In this document: piece by piece, positions 18,895 through 27,357 of the stretch | How the letters are laid out: each line of letters opens with the position of its first letter | Numbering within the stretch: the stretch's first letter is position 1 | Notes under the pieces: generated by a model | Told to the model about the DNA's origin: nothing | The model's input: the letters and a program-made list of their open reading frames with translations, nothing else | Databases searched by the model: none | Assembly: GCF_022829345.1 (NCBI RefSeq) | Contig: NZ_JAKSXV010000106.1 | Location: 295,633 to 359,632, forward strand | DNA: 64,000 nt | Origin: Methylobacterium sp. J-090 | GTDB lineage: Bacteria; Pseudomonadota; Alphaproteobacteria; Rhizobiales; Beijerinckiaceae | Direction: 5' to 3' | Program-made: the position numbers and the translations under genes

Positions 18895-18971
18895 TGGCGC
18901 GGGCGACGGGACTCGAACCCGCGACCTCCGGCGTGACAGGCCGGCACTCTAACCAACTGAGCTACGCCCGC
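18895..18971 (-). tRNA. tRNA-Asp (anticodon GTC), copy 1
   Basis: 77 bases with encoded CCA. Read on the minus strand it starts GCGGGCGTAGCTCAG, has anticodon loop CTGTCAC (GTC) and T-arm GCGGGTTCGAGTCCCGT. Identical in sequence to the copy at 19049-19125. Confidence 0.97.
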
Positions 18972-19048
18972 GTGGCGTCGAAGACCATCTGCTCGGGGCG
19001 GACGTTGCCGCCGGGCAGAACCGGACCTTCGGAATGTCGTGTGATAAG

Positions 19049-19125
19049 TGGCGCGGGCGACGGGACTCGAACCCGCGACCTCCGGCGTGACAGGCCGGCA
19101 CTCTAACCAACTGAGCTACGCCCGC
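19049..19125 (-). tRNA. tRNA-Asp (anticodon GTC), copy 2
   Basis: 77 bases with encoded CCA, identical to copy 1, separated from it by a 77-base spacer. Being upstream on the minus strand, it is probably transcribed first in a two-tRNA transcript. Confidence 0.97.
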
Positions 19126-19337
19126 GTGGCGTCCCGCCTCGTCTCCGCTGCGGTGTCGGGGGTTTAGGTTCGACCACGGGGGCTGTCAAGCAGGCTGCGG
19201 CGGCATTCCCGCAGATCGGTTTTGCGGGGCGCACCCCCGCAAAACCGCCCGAGCCCACGATGCCCGCGAAGCGACGACGGGAACACCCAGCGGGCGAGAC
19301 GGCTTGTCCGGTCATCTGTCCTGCGGGGAGGGGGCCC

Positions 19338-19856
19338 ATGTTTCGTGTCCTGCGCACACTCGGCCTCGCCTTGGGGGTCCTCGCCGGCATCGTTGGCGCG
19401 CAAGGTCCGGAATTCGCCCAGCAATACGGCCAGCGCCTCGCCGGGACCGTTGATGAGCTGCGCCGCGTTGTGGCCGGGTTCGAGGCCGATGCCACGGCGA
19501 CGGGGCACACGCGCGACAGCGCCATCGCCCGCCTGCGCGGCGATCCCGATGCTCTCGTTGCCCGGCGCGGCGCGGCGGCGCGCGCCAATCTCGATCGCCT
19601 CGCCGGCCTGACGGCGCGGCAGGCGGCCCTCGACACGGCCGGGGGCCCCCTCGGTCGGCTCGCCGCCCTGATCCGCGACCCCGACCTCGGCCTCGCGCGG
19701 GCGACGTATGAGGATTACCGTCCCGCGGTGCCGACGACGGCCGACGGTCTCGTCGCCGGGTTCCTCGGCTTCCTCTCGGCTTGGGCGGGATGGCGGCTCC
19801 TGTGCGACCTCGGCCGACGCCTGCTTCGCCGCCGGCCCAATGCTGTGACCGCCTGA
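19338..19856 (+). CDS. DUF2937-family membrane protein
   Basis: 172 residues. The N-terminal hydrophobic segment MFRVLRTLGLALGVLAGIVG is followed by GPEFAQQYGQRLAGTVDEL, the DUF2937 pattern, a helical middle, and a second membrane segment near the C-terminus (VAGFLGFLSAWAGWRLL). A probable inner-membrane protein with a periplasmic helical domain; function unknown. The ATG at 19338 is preceded by GGGGAGGGGG, a strong binding site; an in-frame start at 19260 would add 26 unrelated residues. Confidence 0.75.
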   Translation: MFRVLRTLGLALGVLAGIVGAQGPEFAQQYGQRLAGTVDELRRVVAGFEADATATGHTRDSAIARLRGDPDALVARRGAAARANLDRLAGLTARQAALDTAGGPLGRLAALIRDPDLGLARATYEDYRPAVPTTADGLVAGFLGFLSAWAGWRLLCDLGRRLLRRRPNAVTA

Positions 19857-19981
19857 AGCGTGTCCGCCGGGGCACAGGTGTTGCACGGCATCTACAGCCC
19901 GACCCTGATGAGTGCACTACGACTGGCGCCGTAGCGCGCGGGTGAACTCGCGGCGCCGGTCAACGGCTGACAGTCGCAATC

Positions 19982-21211
19982 ATGGTGCGTGCGTCCCATC
20001 CTTCCGTCGATCCGGCCGTCGACGCCGCCGCGCTCCTGCGGCGCGTCGGGTTCTTCGGCCTGTTCGTCCTCGTGCCGGTGACGGCGCAGATGGGCCGGCG
20101 CGCGGCGGTGATCCTGGCGCCCATCGCGGTGGTGCTGCTCGTTCTGGCCAGCGCCATCGACGGCAAGTCCGGACCGTGGCGGCCCGCCGCCCTCCGCCTT
20201 CTGCGAAATCCGGCCTTCCTCGCCGGACTCCTCGTCGTCCTGTGGGCAGCCCTGTCCCTGGTGTGGACGCCGTTTCTGGACCTCGCCGCCGAGCGGTTGC
20301 TCAACCTGATCGCGACGATTCTCCTGACCGTAGCCGGCTACCTCGCCCTGCCGGAGCGGATGCGCTCGGCCAACCTCTACCTCCTGCCCGTGGGTACGGC
20401 CGCCGCCGCCCTCGTGGCGATCCTGCTCGGCCTGTTCGGGCACCGCCTCCCCGGCACGCCGGGGGACATCGACGGGACCCTCGACCGGGGCCTGACGCTC
20501 CTCGCGCTCCTCGTCTGGCCGGCCGTGGCCTGGCTGCGCTCCCGCGGGCGTGACCTTGAATCCCTCGGACTCGCGGTCCTCACGGCGGCCGCCCTCGTGA
20601 TCTCGCCCAACGCCCTCCACCTCGCGGCGCTGGCGGTGGGCGCGGCCGGCTTTGCCCTCACGAGCCTGCGGCCCGCCCTCGGTGTGCGCGTGGCGAGCGT
20701 CGGCGCGGCGGCCCTCCTCGTGGCGGCGCCCCTGCTGCCGTTCCTGGCGCGGCCCGTGGCCTCGGCCCTGTTCGGCCCGACCTCGCCCGGTGCCCTGTCC
20801 CTCAAGGCGTGGCAGAAGATCGTCGCCGGCGAACCCATGCGCCTCGTGACCGGACACGGGTTCGAGACCGCCCTGCGCGGGCGCATCGTCAACCTGCTGC
20901 CGGCCAACGCCCCCACCACCCTGCTGTTCGAGCTATGGTACGAACTCGGGGTCGTCGGCGCCTTCGCGGCGGCCTTCGCCCTCCGAGCCGCGATCCGGCG
21001 CGGCGGGCGCGGTACGCCCGTCCTCGTCCCCGGTGCCATGGCGGCGTTCGCCGCCGCCTTCACCATCGCGTGCATCGGCGTCGGCCTGACGGTGATGTGG
21101 TGGCTGACCACCCTGACGGTGGCGATCCTCGCCTTCGTCGCCGTCGCGCGTGGGCAGTTCCGCACCCGGCGCCCCAAGGCGAGCCAACTCGCCCGGCACG
21201 AAGCGCCCTGA
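19982..21211 (+). CDS. O-antigen ligase/polymerase-like membrane protein
   Basis: 409 residues with about ten hydrophobic segments and a periplasmic loop in the second half (about 265-315: SPGALSLKAWQKIVAGEPMR followed by LVTGHGFET and LPANAPTTLLFELWYELG). The GHG-x(n)-H/N-pattern and the following FELWYELGVVG match the O-antigen ligase (WaaL/Wzy_C) superfamily. Likely joins or polymerises surface glycans at the periplasmic face. It is not next to a polysaccharide cluster; the glycosyltransferases at 7.8 and 57-61 kb are the only related genes seen. Alternative: another Wzy-fold protein such as a teichuronic or capsule polymerase. Confidence 0.75.
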   Translation: MVRASHPSVDPAVDAAALLRRVGFFGLFVLVPVTAQMGRRAAVILAPIAVVLLVLASAIDGKSGPWRPAALRLLRNPAFLAGLLVVLWAALSLVWTPFLDLAAERLLNLIATILLTVAGYLALPERMRSANLYLLPVGTAAAALVAILLGLFGHRLPGTPGDIDGTLDRGLTLLALLVWPAVAWLRSRGRDLESLGLAVLTAAALVISPNALHLAALAVGAAGFALTSLRPALGVRVASVGAAALLVAAPLLPFLARPVASALFGPTSPGALSLKAWQKIVAGEPMRLVTGHGFETALRGRIVNLLPANAPTTLLFELWYELGVVGAFAAAFALRAAIRRGGRGTPVLVPGAMAAFAAAFTIACIGVGLTVMWWLTTLTVAILAFVAVARGQFRTRRPKASQLARHEAP

Positions 21212-21227
21212 CGGCATCATCGGGGTC

Positions 21228-21665
21228 TCAGCCGTCGGCGCGGGCCTCGATGGCGGTCATGTCGCCATCCGACAGGCCGAAATGGTGCCCGATCTCGTGG
21301 ACGAGGACATGGGTGACGAGGTGCCCGAGGGTCTCCTCGTGTTCGGCCCAGTAATCGAGCAGGGGTCGTCGGTAGAGCCAGACCTGATTCGGCATCTGGC
21401 CGGTGGTGAACTCGCCGCCCTGCGCCAGTCCGATCCCGCGGAACAGGCCGAGGAGGTCAAATTCGCTGTCGCACGCCATCTCCGCCAGGGTGTCGTCGTC
21501 GGGGAAGTCCATGACGTGGATGATCACCCCCGGGCACAGGGCGCGAAACTCCGGGGGCAGGCCGGCGAACGCCGCGTGGGCCAGAGCCTCGATGTCATCG
21601 AGGGAGGGAGCGTGGCGCCCGGCCCAGTCGTCCTCGGGGCCGTCGCCCCCGTACGGCACGCTCAC
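21228..21665 (-). CDS. small zinc metallopeptidase-like protein (minimal zincin)
   Basis: 145 residues with an HEIGHHFGLSD motif near residue 123, the HExxH zinc site with a downstream Asp of short zincin families common in Alphaproteobacteria. No signal peptide, so cytosolic. GTG at 21665 overlaps the stop of the upstream HAD gene, indicating translational coupling. Substrate unknown. Confidence 0.82.
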   Translation of the reverse strand: MSVPYGGDGPEDDWAGRHAPSLDDIEALAHAAFAGLPPEFRALCPGVIIHVMDFPDDDTLAEMACDSEFDLLGLFRGIGLAQGGEFTTGQMPNQVWLYRRPLLDYWAEHEETLGHLVTHVLVHEIGHHFGLSDGDMTAIEARADG

Positions 21666-22390
21666 CGGACCACCGGCAGCACCCGCTCGGCGAGGAAGCC
21701 GGCGAGATCGCTGGTGATATGATCGATATGCGCTTCCTGGACCGCCGCCTGCTCGAACGCTTCCCGGAACGGATCGAGGGTGCGGGGCACCACCAGCACC
21801 GTCGCCATGCCGATCTCGTGGGGCACGACGAGGTTGCGGGCGATGTCCTCGAACAGGGCCGAGCGCCGTGGATCGACGCCATGGCGCAGGAGGAAGCGCT
21901 CGTAGGTCGAGCGTTCGGGCTTCGGCACGAAATCCGCGTCGGCGATGTCGAACACATCCTCGAAATGATCGAGGATGCCGAGCTTGGCGGCCACGCTCTC
22001 GGCATGTCGCCGCGACCCGTTGGTGAGGATCAGCTTGCGGCCGGGCAGGCCCTCGATGGCGGTTCCGAGGGCTGGGTCGAGGCTGATGGTCGAGTGGTCG
22101 ATGTCGTGGGCGAAGTCGAGGAAGTCGTGCGGATCGATCGCCGCCTCGGTCATCAGCGCCTTCAGGGTCGTGCCGTAGCGGTGATAGAAATATTTCTGCA
22201 GGGCTCGGGCCGAGAGGCCATCGAGGCCGTAGAGGCGCATCACGTAGAGGGTGATGCGCTCGTCCACCTGCGGCCAGACCCGCGCGTCACTCGGGTAGAG
22301 CGTGTTGTCGAGGTCGAACACCCAGGTGTCGACCTGATCGAACCCACGGGACCGGACGGAGGTGAAGTGGCTTTCGCCGGGAAGGAACAA
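21662..22390 (-). CDS. HAD-superfamily pyrimidine 5'-nucleotidase-like phosphatase
   Basis: 242 residues. Motif I is WVFDLDNTLYPSD (nucleophile Asp and acid Asp), motif II LILTNGS, motif III Lys in FVPKPERSTYERF, motif IV FEDIARNLVVPHEIGMATV. These match the SDT1/PYNPP-like pyrimidine 5'-nucleotidase subgroup, which dephosphorylates nucleoside monophosphates or similar small substrates. The first in-frame start is a TTG at 22390 with a weak binding site; the true start may lie a few codons downstream but before residue 20. Coupled to the zincin gene by a GTGA overlap. Confidence 0.82.
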   Translation of the reverse strand: MFLPGESHFTSVRSRGFDQVDTWVFDLDNTLYPSDARVWPQVDERITLYVMRLYGLDGLSARALQKYFYHRYGTTLKALMTEAAIDPHDFLDFAHDIDHSTISLDPALGTAIEGLPGRKLILTNGSRRHAESVAAKLGILDHFEDVFDIADADFVPKPERSTYERFLLRHGVDPRRSALFEDIARNLVVPHEIGMATVLVVPRTLDPFREAFEQAAVQEAHIDHITSDLAGFLAERVLPVVR

Positions 22391-22804
22391 GGCGCTTCGA
22401 CTTCGATGCGGGCCGGACGATCCGGCCGGGCTGCCTAAGATGGGACACGAAATCGAAAAGGGAAGCTTTACGGTTCCGTATCATACCGGGCTCACCGCCT
22501 TCGGTGCTTGGGTCGCCCCGGGTGAAACGAGGCGCTGCGCGTTCGGGAAACGGTCATGCGCGCGCCCGGGTGTGGACGTCAGCCTTATACTGCAGCTCAC
22601 TTGCATATGTTTTCGTCAAAATTGGGCAGAATTTGCGCAGCATTCGTGCGCTGCTGTGCTGGGTTGCAATTTCTTTCACCGAATCGTGAACAGATAAAGA
22701 GCCTTCGACATTTAACGTCCCGTACATGATCTGCGGGTTATTCAAACTCGCTCGGTCTGCTAAGGTTGCGCGACCGGGAGCTACCGCAAGCCGGGAGAGA
22801 TCCG
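22391..22804. other. 414-base divergent intergenic region upstream of the sia-like operon
   Basis: No credible gene. About 22580-22760 is AT-rich compared with the surroundings and lies before the SiaB-like gene, so it probably holds the operon promoter and control sites. No unambiguous -35/-10 pair was identified. The part next to 22391 should contain the HAD gene promoter. Confidence 0.45.
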
Positions 22805-23356
22805 TTGCTCGCCCAAGACTTCAAGCATTTCTTCGACACCTCCCGACGTCAGGGGGTGATCCTGTCCTTCGGCGGCGACCTGTCGGAGAACGTCCTGTTC
22901 TCCCTGGGCGAGGTACTGAAGCTCCGCATGAATCAGGACGCGACGGATTCGAGCGTCACCAAGCGGGTGTTCGGAATCTTCGTCGAGCAGGCGCAGAACA
23001 TCATCCGCTACTCCGCCGACAAGGTCTCGGAGCGGTCCGCTTCCGGCGGCATGATCAGCGCCGGCATGATCGTCGTGGGCGTCGATGCCGGCCGCTTCTA
23101 CGTCGTGTGCGGCAACGAGGTGCCGGATTCCGACGTGCCGACCCTGCGCGCGCGCCTCGACCATCTGGCGACACTGACAGGTGACGAATTGAAAGCGTTC
23201 TACCGGGAGAAACTGCGCCAGCCGCCCGACGAGGGCAGCCTCGGCGGCAGCATCGGCCTCATCGAGATCGCCCGCCGGTCCAGCGCGCCCGTCGAGTACG
23301 ACTTCCAGGAACTCAGCTGCGGGCGGAGCTTCTTCTGCCTCAAAGCCTACATTTGA
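22805..23356 (+). CDS. SiaB-family protein kinase
   Basis: 183 residues. Matches the SiaB family, which phosphorylates the SiaC partner: SFGGDLSENVLFSLGEVLKL, KRVFGIFVEQAQNIIRYSAD and GSLGGSIGLIEIARRS (GHKL-like fold, N-box-like EQAQNIIRYS and glycine-rich loop). TTG at 22805 is chosen because GGGAGAG lies about 6 bases upstream; the alternative TTG at 22766 has no such site. First of a four-gene operon with SiaC-, SiaD- and SiaA-like genes. Cytosolic. Confidence 0.85.
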   Translation: MLAQDFKHFFDTSRRQGVILSFGGDLSENVLFSLGEVLKLRMNQDATDSSVTKRVFGIFVEQAQNIIRYSADKVSERSASGGMISAGMIVVGVDAGRFYVVCGNEVPDSDVPTLRARLDHLATLTGDELKAFYREKLRQPPDEGSLGGSIGLIEIARRSSAPVEYDFQELSCGRSFFCLKAYI

Positions 23357-23370
23357 GTGGCGCCGGACCG

Positions 23371-23757
23371 ATGGACACCATCAGCCTTCCCGCCACCGAC
23401 CGGTCGCCGCGCGTCGATTTCGATTTCGATGGTGGCCGCCTCGCCCTGCGCGGCGAATCCTACCCCGAGGATGCCGCCGCCTTCTACGGGCCCCTGCTGC
23501 AGGCTCTCAAAGGGTACCTCGCCACGGTCACCACCGATCCCATCGTGTTCGAGGTTGGTCTGGCCTACTTCAATTCCTCCAGCGCCAAGGCGCTCATGAA
23601 CCTGTTCATGCCCCTGGAGGACGCCGCCGCCGAGGGCCGTCGGGTGACGATCCGCTGGTTCTACGCCGATGGCGACGAGACCATCGCGGAGGCCGGCGAG
23701 GACTTCGCCGCCGACTTCTCCCACGCCCGCTTCGAGATGGTGGAGGAGCCCGTATGA
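23371..23757 (+). CDS. SiaC-family (DUF1987) phosphoprotein regulator
   Basis: 128 residues. The DUF1987/SiaC fold is recognised from PRVDFDFDGGRLALRGESYP, GLAYFNSSSAKALMNLFMPL and VTIRWFYADGDETIAEAGED. In Pseudomonas aeruginosa, unphosphorylated SiaC activates the diguanylate cyclase SiaD; here the Ser cluster in FNSSSAK is near the expected phosphosite. ATG at 23371 is 14 bases after the SiaB-like stop; an alternative TTG at 23353 would overlap that stop. Its own stop overlaps the ATG of the GGDEF gene (ATGA). Confidence 0.82.
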   Translation: MDTISLPATDRSPRVDFDFDGGRLALRGESYPEDAAAFYGPLLQALKGYLATVTTDPIVFEVGLAYFNSSSAKALMNLFMPLEDAAAEGRRVTIRWFYADGDETIAEAGEDFAADFSHARFEMVEEPV

Positions 23758-24584
23758 AAGCGGTGGCCAAATCCGAGGCCGAACCGGCTGCGGACGCCTT
23801 CAGCCTCTACGATGCCGAGGAGGCGGTGATCCTCCAGGCCGAGACCATGCTGGCGGGGCTCTCGAATGCCGCCGCCGGCGTCAACGCCCTGGCCGACGCC
23901 TACCGCCGCGGCTACCGCGAGCAACGCCGGCTCGTCCGCATGAGCGACCGGATGCAGCTCGATCTGCAGAAGGCCAACCATTGCCTCGCCGAGCAGCGCC
24001 GCGATCTTCAGGCCCTCAACGAGGCCCTGTCGAAGGAGATCGAGCATCGGACGCGCCTCGAGGCCGAGTTGCGCCGGCTCGCCGACACCGACAGCCTGAC
24101 CGGCGCCCTGGCCCGGCGCCGGTTCATGGAGATCAGCGCCCGCGAGTGGGCGCGGCATCAGGAGGGGACCGCACCGATCTGCGTGCTGATGCTCGACCTC
24201 GACCGGTTCAAGCTCGTCAACGACAGCTTCGGCCATGCCGTGGGCGACGCCGCTCTCGTTGCGAGCGTGGCGGCCTGCCGGGCGAACCTGCGCCCGCGCG
24301 ACATCATCGGGCGCACGGGCGGCGAGGAGTTCGCCGTCCTGCTGCCGGAGACCGGCCTCGGACACGCCCTGGAGGTCGCCGAGCGCCTGCGGGACGCCGT
24401 GGCGTCGGCACCGGTGGAGGCGCAGGGCGGAACCGTAACCATGTCGGTCAGCATCGGGGTGTCGCAGGCGCGGCAGGGCGAATCCCTGGAAAGCGCCATG
24501 CAGCGCGCGGATGCGGCGCTCTACACGGCCAAGGATGACGGGCGCGACCGTGTCCGAAGCGCCCCCGGCGAGGGTTCGCCGTGA
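23754..24584 (+). CDS. diguanylate cyclase, SiaD-like
   Basis: 276 residues: an N-terminal helical part (about 20-110, coiled coil around QLDLQKANHCLAEQRRDLQA) and a C-terminal GGDEF domain. The active site reads RTGGEEF, and an RxxD inhibitory site (RPRD) lies five residues upstream of it, so product inhibition by c-di-GMP is likely. DLDRFKLVNDSFGHAVGD is the metal/GTP region. No membrane segment. Start codon overlaps the SiaC-like stop and its end overlaps the next gene (GTGA), so it is tightly coupled in the operon. Expected to make c-di-GMP under SiaC control. Confidence 0.86.
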   Translation: MKAVAKSEAEPAADAFSLYDAEEAVILQAETMLAGLSNAAAGVNALADAYRRGYREQRRLVRMSDRMQLDLQKANHCLAEQRRDLQALNEALSKEIEHRTRLEAELRRLADTDSLTGALARRRFMEISAREWARHQEGTAPICVLMLDLDRFKLVNDSFGHAVGDAALVASVAACRANLRPRDIIGRTGGEEFAVLLPETGLGHALEVAERLRDAVASAPVEAQGGTVTMSVSIGVSQARQGESLESAMQRADAALYTAKDDGRDRVRSAPGEGSP

Positions 24585-26275
24585 CCCCCGAAGTCACGCC
24601 GACTGTCGATGGCCCTCCGGTACGGCGCGGCGGCTCCTTGCGGGGGGCGGGGCCGCGCCGGAGCAGCGATTTTCTCGATGCCGCCGGCTTCGCCGATGTT
24701 CCGCGGGCCGGAAACGTCGACGGCGCGACGATGCGGCCCGGCTCCCTGCGCGGCTCGGCTCGGGGCCGCGATCTCGACAGCCTCGCCCACACCCTGTTCC
24801 TGCGGATCTATCCCGTCATCGCCATCGTGGTTCTGGTCACCCAGATCGGCATCGCCTGGGTGAACTACAGCGACCAGATCCGGCTCTACACCGAGCGGGC
24901 GAATCTCCTTGCCGCCCTCACCGCCAGCGCCGTGGCGCGGCCGGACTGGAGCGCCCAGCCCGAGATCTACCGCCACCAGGTCCAGGCGCTCGCCCTTGAT
25001 CCGACCTTCCGAGCGGTGATCCTCCGCGACGCGTCGGGAACCGTGGTCACGACACTCGGCGACATGCCGCGCGGCCGGGCCTGGGACCTCGTCATCGCGC
25101 AGGCCGATCTCGTCGCCGCGCCGGAGGCCAAGCCCGTCGGACACCTCACCCTGGCCATCTCCGCCGAGGCCCTGCGGGGCAACGCTGAGAAGCAGGCGCT
25201 GCTGGCCCTCGTCACCAGCATCATCCTGATGCTGGCTTTCGTCGTGACCCTCCATGCCAACGTGCGCAGGCACGTGCTCGCCCCCCTCAAGCGCCTGCTC
25301 GTGGCCATGCGCGAGGTCGAGCACAAGAGCTGGGTCACCGTCGAGACCGGCGTGCGCTTTCGCGCCAGCAACGAGATCGACGTGATCTCCCAGGCGTTCA
25401 ACCGCATGGTCGAGGGCCTGCGCACGGGCGACGAGGCCAAGCAGCTCCTGAAGGAGCTCGAGACCGCCCACGCCAAGCTCGCCGAGGCCAACGGCCTCGT
25501 CATGGAGAGTATCGGTTACGCCCGCCGCATCCAGAGCTCGGTCCTGCCGGACCGCGCGGCCCTCGCCGGCACCGGCCTGGAGGTCGGTGTCCTGTGGGAG
25601 CCGCTCCATGTCGTCGGCGGCGATTACTTCTGGCTCGAGGAGGTCGACGGCCTCGGCATCGTGGTCGTGGCCGATTGCACCGGGCACGGCGTGCCGGGCG
25701 CGTTCCTGACCCTCATCGTCGCCACCGCCCTCGACCGGATCCTGCACGAGCGGCGCCTGCGCGACCCCGTCGAGATCCTGCGCGTCCTCGACGCCATGGT
25801 CCGGGTGCAGCTGCGTCAGGACGGCCGCGGGGCGGAATCCGACGACGGCCTCGATTGCGGCGTCTGCATATGGAACCGGGAGACGGCCGAACTGCACTTC
25901 GCGGGCGCCGGCCTGGCCCTCACCTGCATCACCGACGGGATCGCGACCCGCATCCGGGGGGCCAAGCGCGGTCTTGGCTATCCCCAGCGGCCGGGCGAGG
26001 TGTTCGCCGTGACCGAGACCGTCGTTCCGGTCTCTCGCGGGACGACGTTCTACCTGATGACCGACGGCATCACCGACCAGATGGGCGGACCGAAGCGGCA
26101 GCTTCTCGGCCATCGCGGTGTCGCCGACATCCTCGGCGCACACCGCGATATGCCGCTCTCCGCGCAGATGGCGGCCCTGGAACAGGCCTTGACCCGCTAC
26201 CGCGCCGGTGAGGCGCGTCGCGACGACATGGCCCTGGTGGCGTTCCGTACGAGCCCCGCGACGGCGCCCCCGTGA
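24581..26275 (+). CDS. SiaA-like membrane PP2C (SpoIIE) phosphatase
   Basis: 564 residues. Two membrane segments (around 72-92, IVVLVTQIGIAWV; and about 206-226, LLALVTSIILMLAFVV) flank a periplasmic sensor domain; a HAMP region and coiled coil (KQLLKELETAHAKLAEANG) follow; the C-terminal third is a SpoIIE-type PP2C phosphatase with GGDYFWLEE and VVADCTGHGVPGAF metal-binding motifs and FYLMTDGITDQ. It should dephosphorylate the SiaC-like partner. The first about 60 residues are Arg/Gly/Pro-rich and the start is less certain, though GTG at 24581 overlaps the GGDEF stop. Convergent with argB across a hairpin. Confidence 0.85.
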   Translation: MTPEVTPTVDGPPVRRGGSLRGAGPRRSSDFLDAAGFADVPRAGNVDGATMRPGSLRGSARGRDLDSLAHTLFLRIYPVIAIVVLVTQIGIAWVNYSDQIRLYTERANLLAALTASAVARPDWSAQPEIYRHQVQALALDPTFRAVILRDASGTVVTTLGDMPRGRAWDLVIAQADLVAAPEAKPVGHLTLAISAEALRGNAEKQALLALVTSIILMLAFVVTLHANVRRHVLAPLKRLLVAMREVEHKSWVTVETGVRFRASNEIDVISQAFNRMVEGLRTGDEAKQLLKELETAHAKLAEANGLVMESIGYARRIQSSVLPDRAALAGTGLEVGVLWEPLHVVGGDYFWLEEVDGLGIVVVADCTGHGVPGAFLTLIVATALDRILHERRLRDPVEILRVLDAMVRVQLRQDGRGAESDDGLDCGVCIWNRETAELHFAGAGLALTCITDGIATRIRGAKRGLGYPQRPGEVFAVTETVVPVSRGTTFYLMTDGITDQMGGPKRQLLGHRGVADILGAHRDMPLSAQMAALEQALTRYRAGEARRDDMALVAFRTSPATAPP

Positions 26276-26302
26276 CCCGCCCCGCCGTCGCGGGCGGGCG
26301 GG
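26276..26302. terminator. GC-rich hairpin between convergent siaA-like gene and argB
   Basis: CCCGCCCCGCC (26276-26286) pairs with GGCGGGCGGG (26293-26302), a 10-bp stem with one bulged C and a six-base loop. Its place between two convergent stops suggests a bidirectional terminator; no U-tract is present on either side. Confidence 0.45.
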
Positions 26303-26315
26303 CGGGCTACGCTGG

Positions 26316-27212
26316 TCAGGTCCTGCGGATCAGGGTGCCGGCACCGTAATCGGTGAACAGCTCCAGCAGCACCGCGTGGCTGACCTTGCCGTCGAGGATG
26401 ACCACCGCCTCGACGCCCTGCTCCAGGGCGTAGATGCAGGTCTCGACCTTCGGGATCATGCCGCCCGTGATGGTGCCGTCGGCGATGAGCCGCCGGCAAT
26501 CCTCCAGGGTGAGTTCGGGGATCAGTTTCTTGTCCTTGTCGAGCACCCCCGGCACGTCCGTCAGCAGCAGCAGGCGCTTGGCCCGCAGGGCCCCCGCGAT
26601 GGCGCCCGCGAAGGTGTCGGCATTGACGTTGTAGGTCTGGCCGTCGGCTCCGAAGGCCACGGGGGCCAGCACCGGGATGAGTTCGGCCTTGAGCACCGCG
26701 TCGAGGACGCCGCGCTCGACGTGGTCCGGCTCGCCCACGAGGCCGAGATCGACCTCCTGCTCGGTCTGGCTCTCGGGGTCGATGATGGTGCGCGTGGCCT
26801 TCTTGGCCCGCACCATGTTGCCGTCCTTGCCGCACAGGCCGATGGCCCGCCCGCCCTCGGCCGAGATCCAGCCGACGATCTGCTTGTTGATGGAGCCGGC
26901 CAGCACCATCTCGACCACCTCGACGGTGGCCTCGTCGGTTACGCGCAGGCCGCCCTGGAACTCGGACTCGATGCCGAGGCGCCCAAGCATGCGGCCGATC
27001 TGCGGGCCGCCGCCATGGACCACGATGGGCTTGAGGCCGGACTGCTCGAGCAGCACGATGTCCTCGGCGAAATCCTCCGCCGCGGCGCGATCGCCCATGG
27101 CGTGGCCGCCATACTTGATCACCACGATTTCCTGATCGTAGCGCTGCATGTGCGGCAGGGCCTGGACCAGCACTTCGGCACGCACGTGCACGTTGGGCAA
27201 CGGATCTTTCAT
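26316..27212 (-). CDS. argB: acetylglutamate kinase (ArgB)
   Basis: 298 residues, full length. Catalyses phosphorylation of N-acetyl-L-glutamate in arginine synthesis. Amino acid kinase fold motifs: VVIKYGGHAMGD (phosphate-binding Lys and Gly), VVHGGGPQIG, the substrate region LRVTDEATVEVVEMVLAG, YNVNADTFAGAIAGAL and TGGMIPKVETC (second catalytic Lys). The N-terminal helix before the kinase core suggests the arginine-inhibited hexameric type, though that is inferred. ATG at 27212. It stands alone; the ClpP-like gene lies upstream on the same strand. Confidence 0.95.
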   Translation of the reverse strand: MKDPLPNVHVRAEVLVQALPHMQRYDQEIVVIKYGGHAMGDRAAAEDFAEDIVLLEQSGLKPIVVHGGGPQIGRMLGRLGIESEFQGGLRVTDEATVEVVEMVLAGSINKQIVGWISAEGGRAIGLCGKDGNMVRAKKATRTIIDPESQTEQEVDLGLVGEPDHVERGVLDAVLKAELIPVLAPVAFGADGQTYNVNADTFAGAIAGALRAKRLLLLTDVPGVLDKDKKLIPELTLEDCRRLIADGTITGGMIPKVETCIYALEQGVEAVVILDGKVSHAVLLELFTDYGAGTLIRRT

Positions 27213-27357
27213 CGTGGGGCTCGTTCCTCGATGCGTGCCGGGCGGTCGTGCGCGGCGCCGGCTTCTACCGCAGGCATGCGACCCTGCGAAGCATCCGGCG
27301 GCAATTTTTACGCCCGCCCGTTCTTCACGTCCGAACGCGCGGGGCCGGGCGAAGGCG

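Noticed and set aside
18600..19106. Open frames over the tRNA-Asp genes translating to GDGTRTRDLRRDRPAL-like sequence
   Set aside because: This is the well-known false translation of tRNA genes; the loci are tRNA-Asp on the minus strand.
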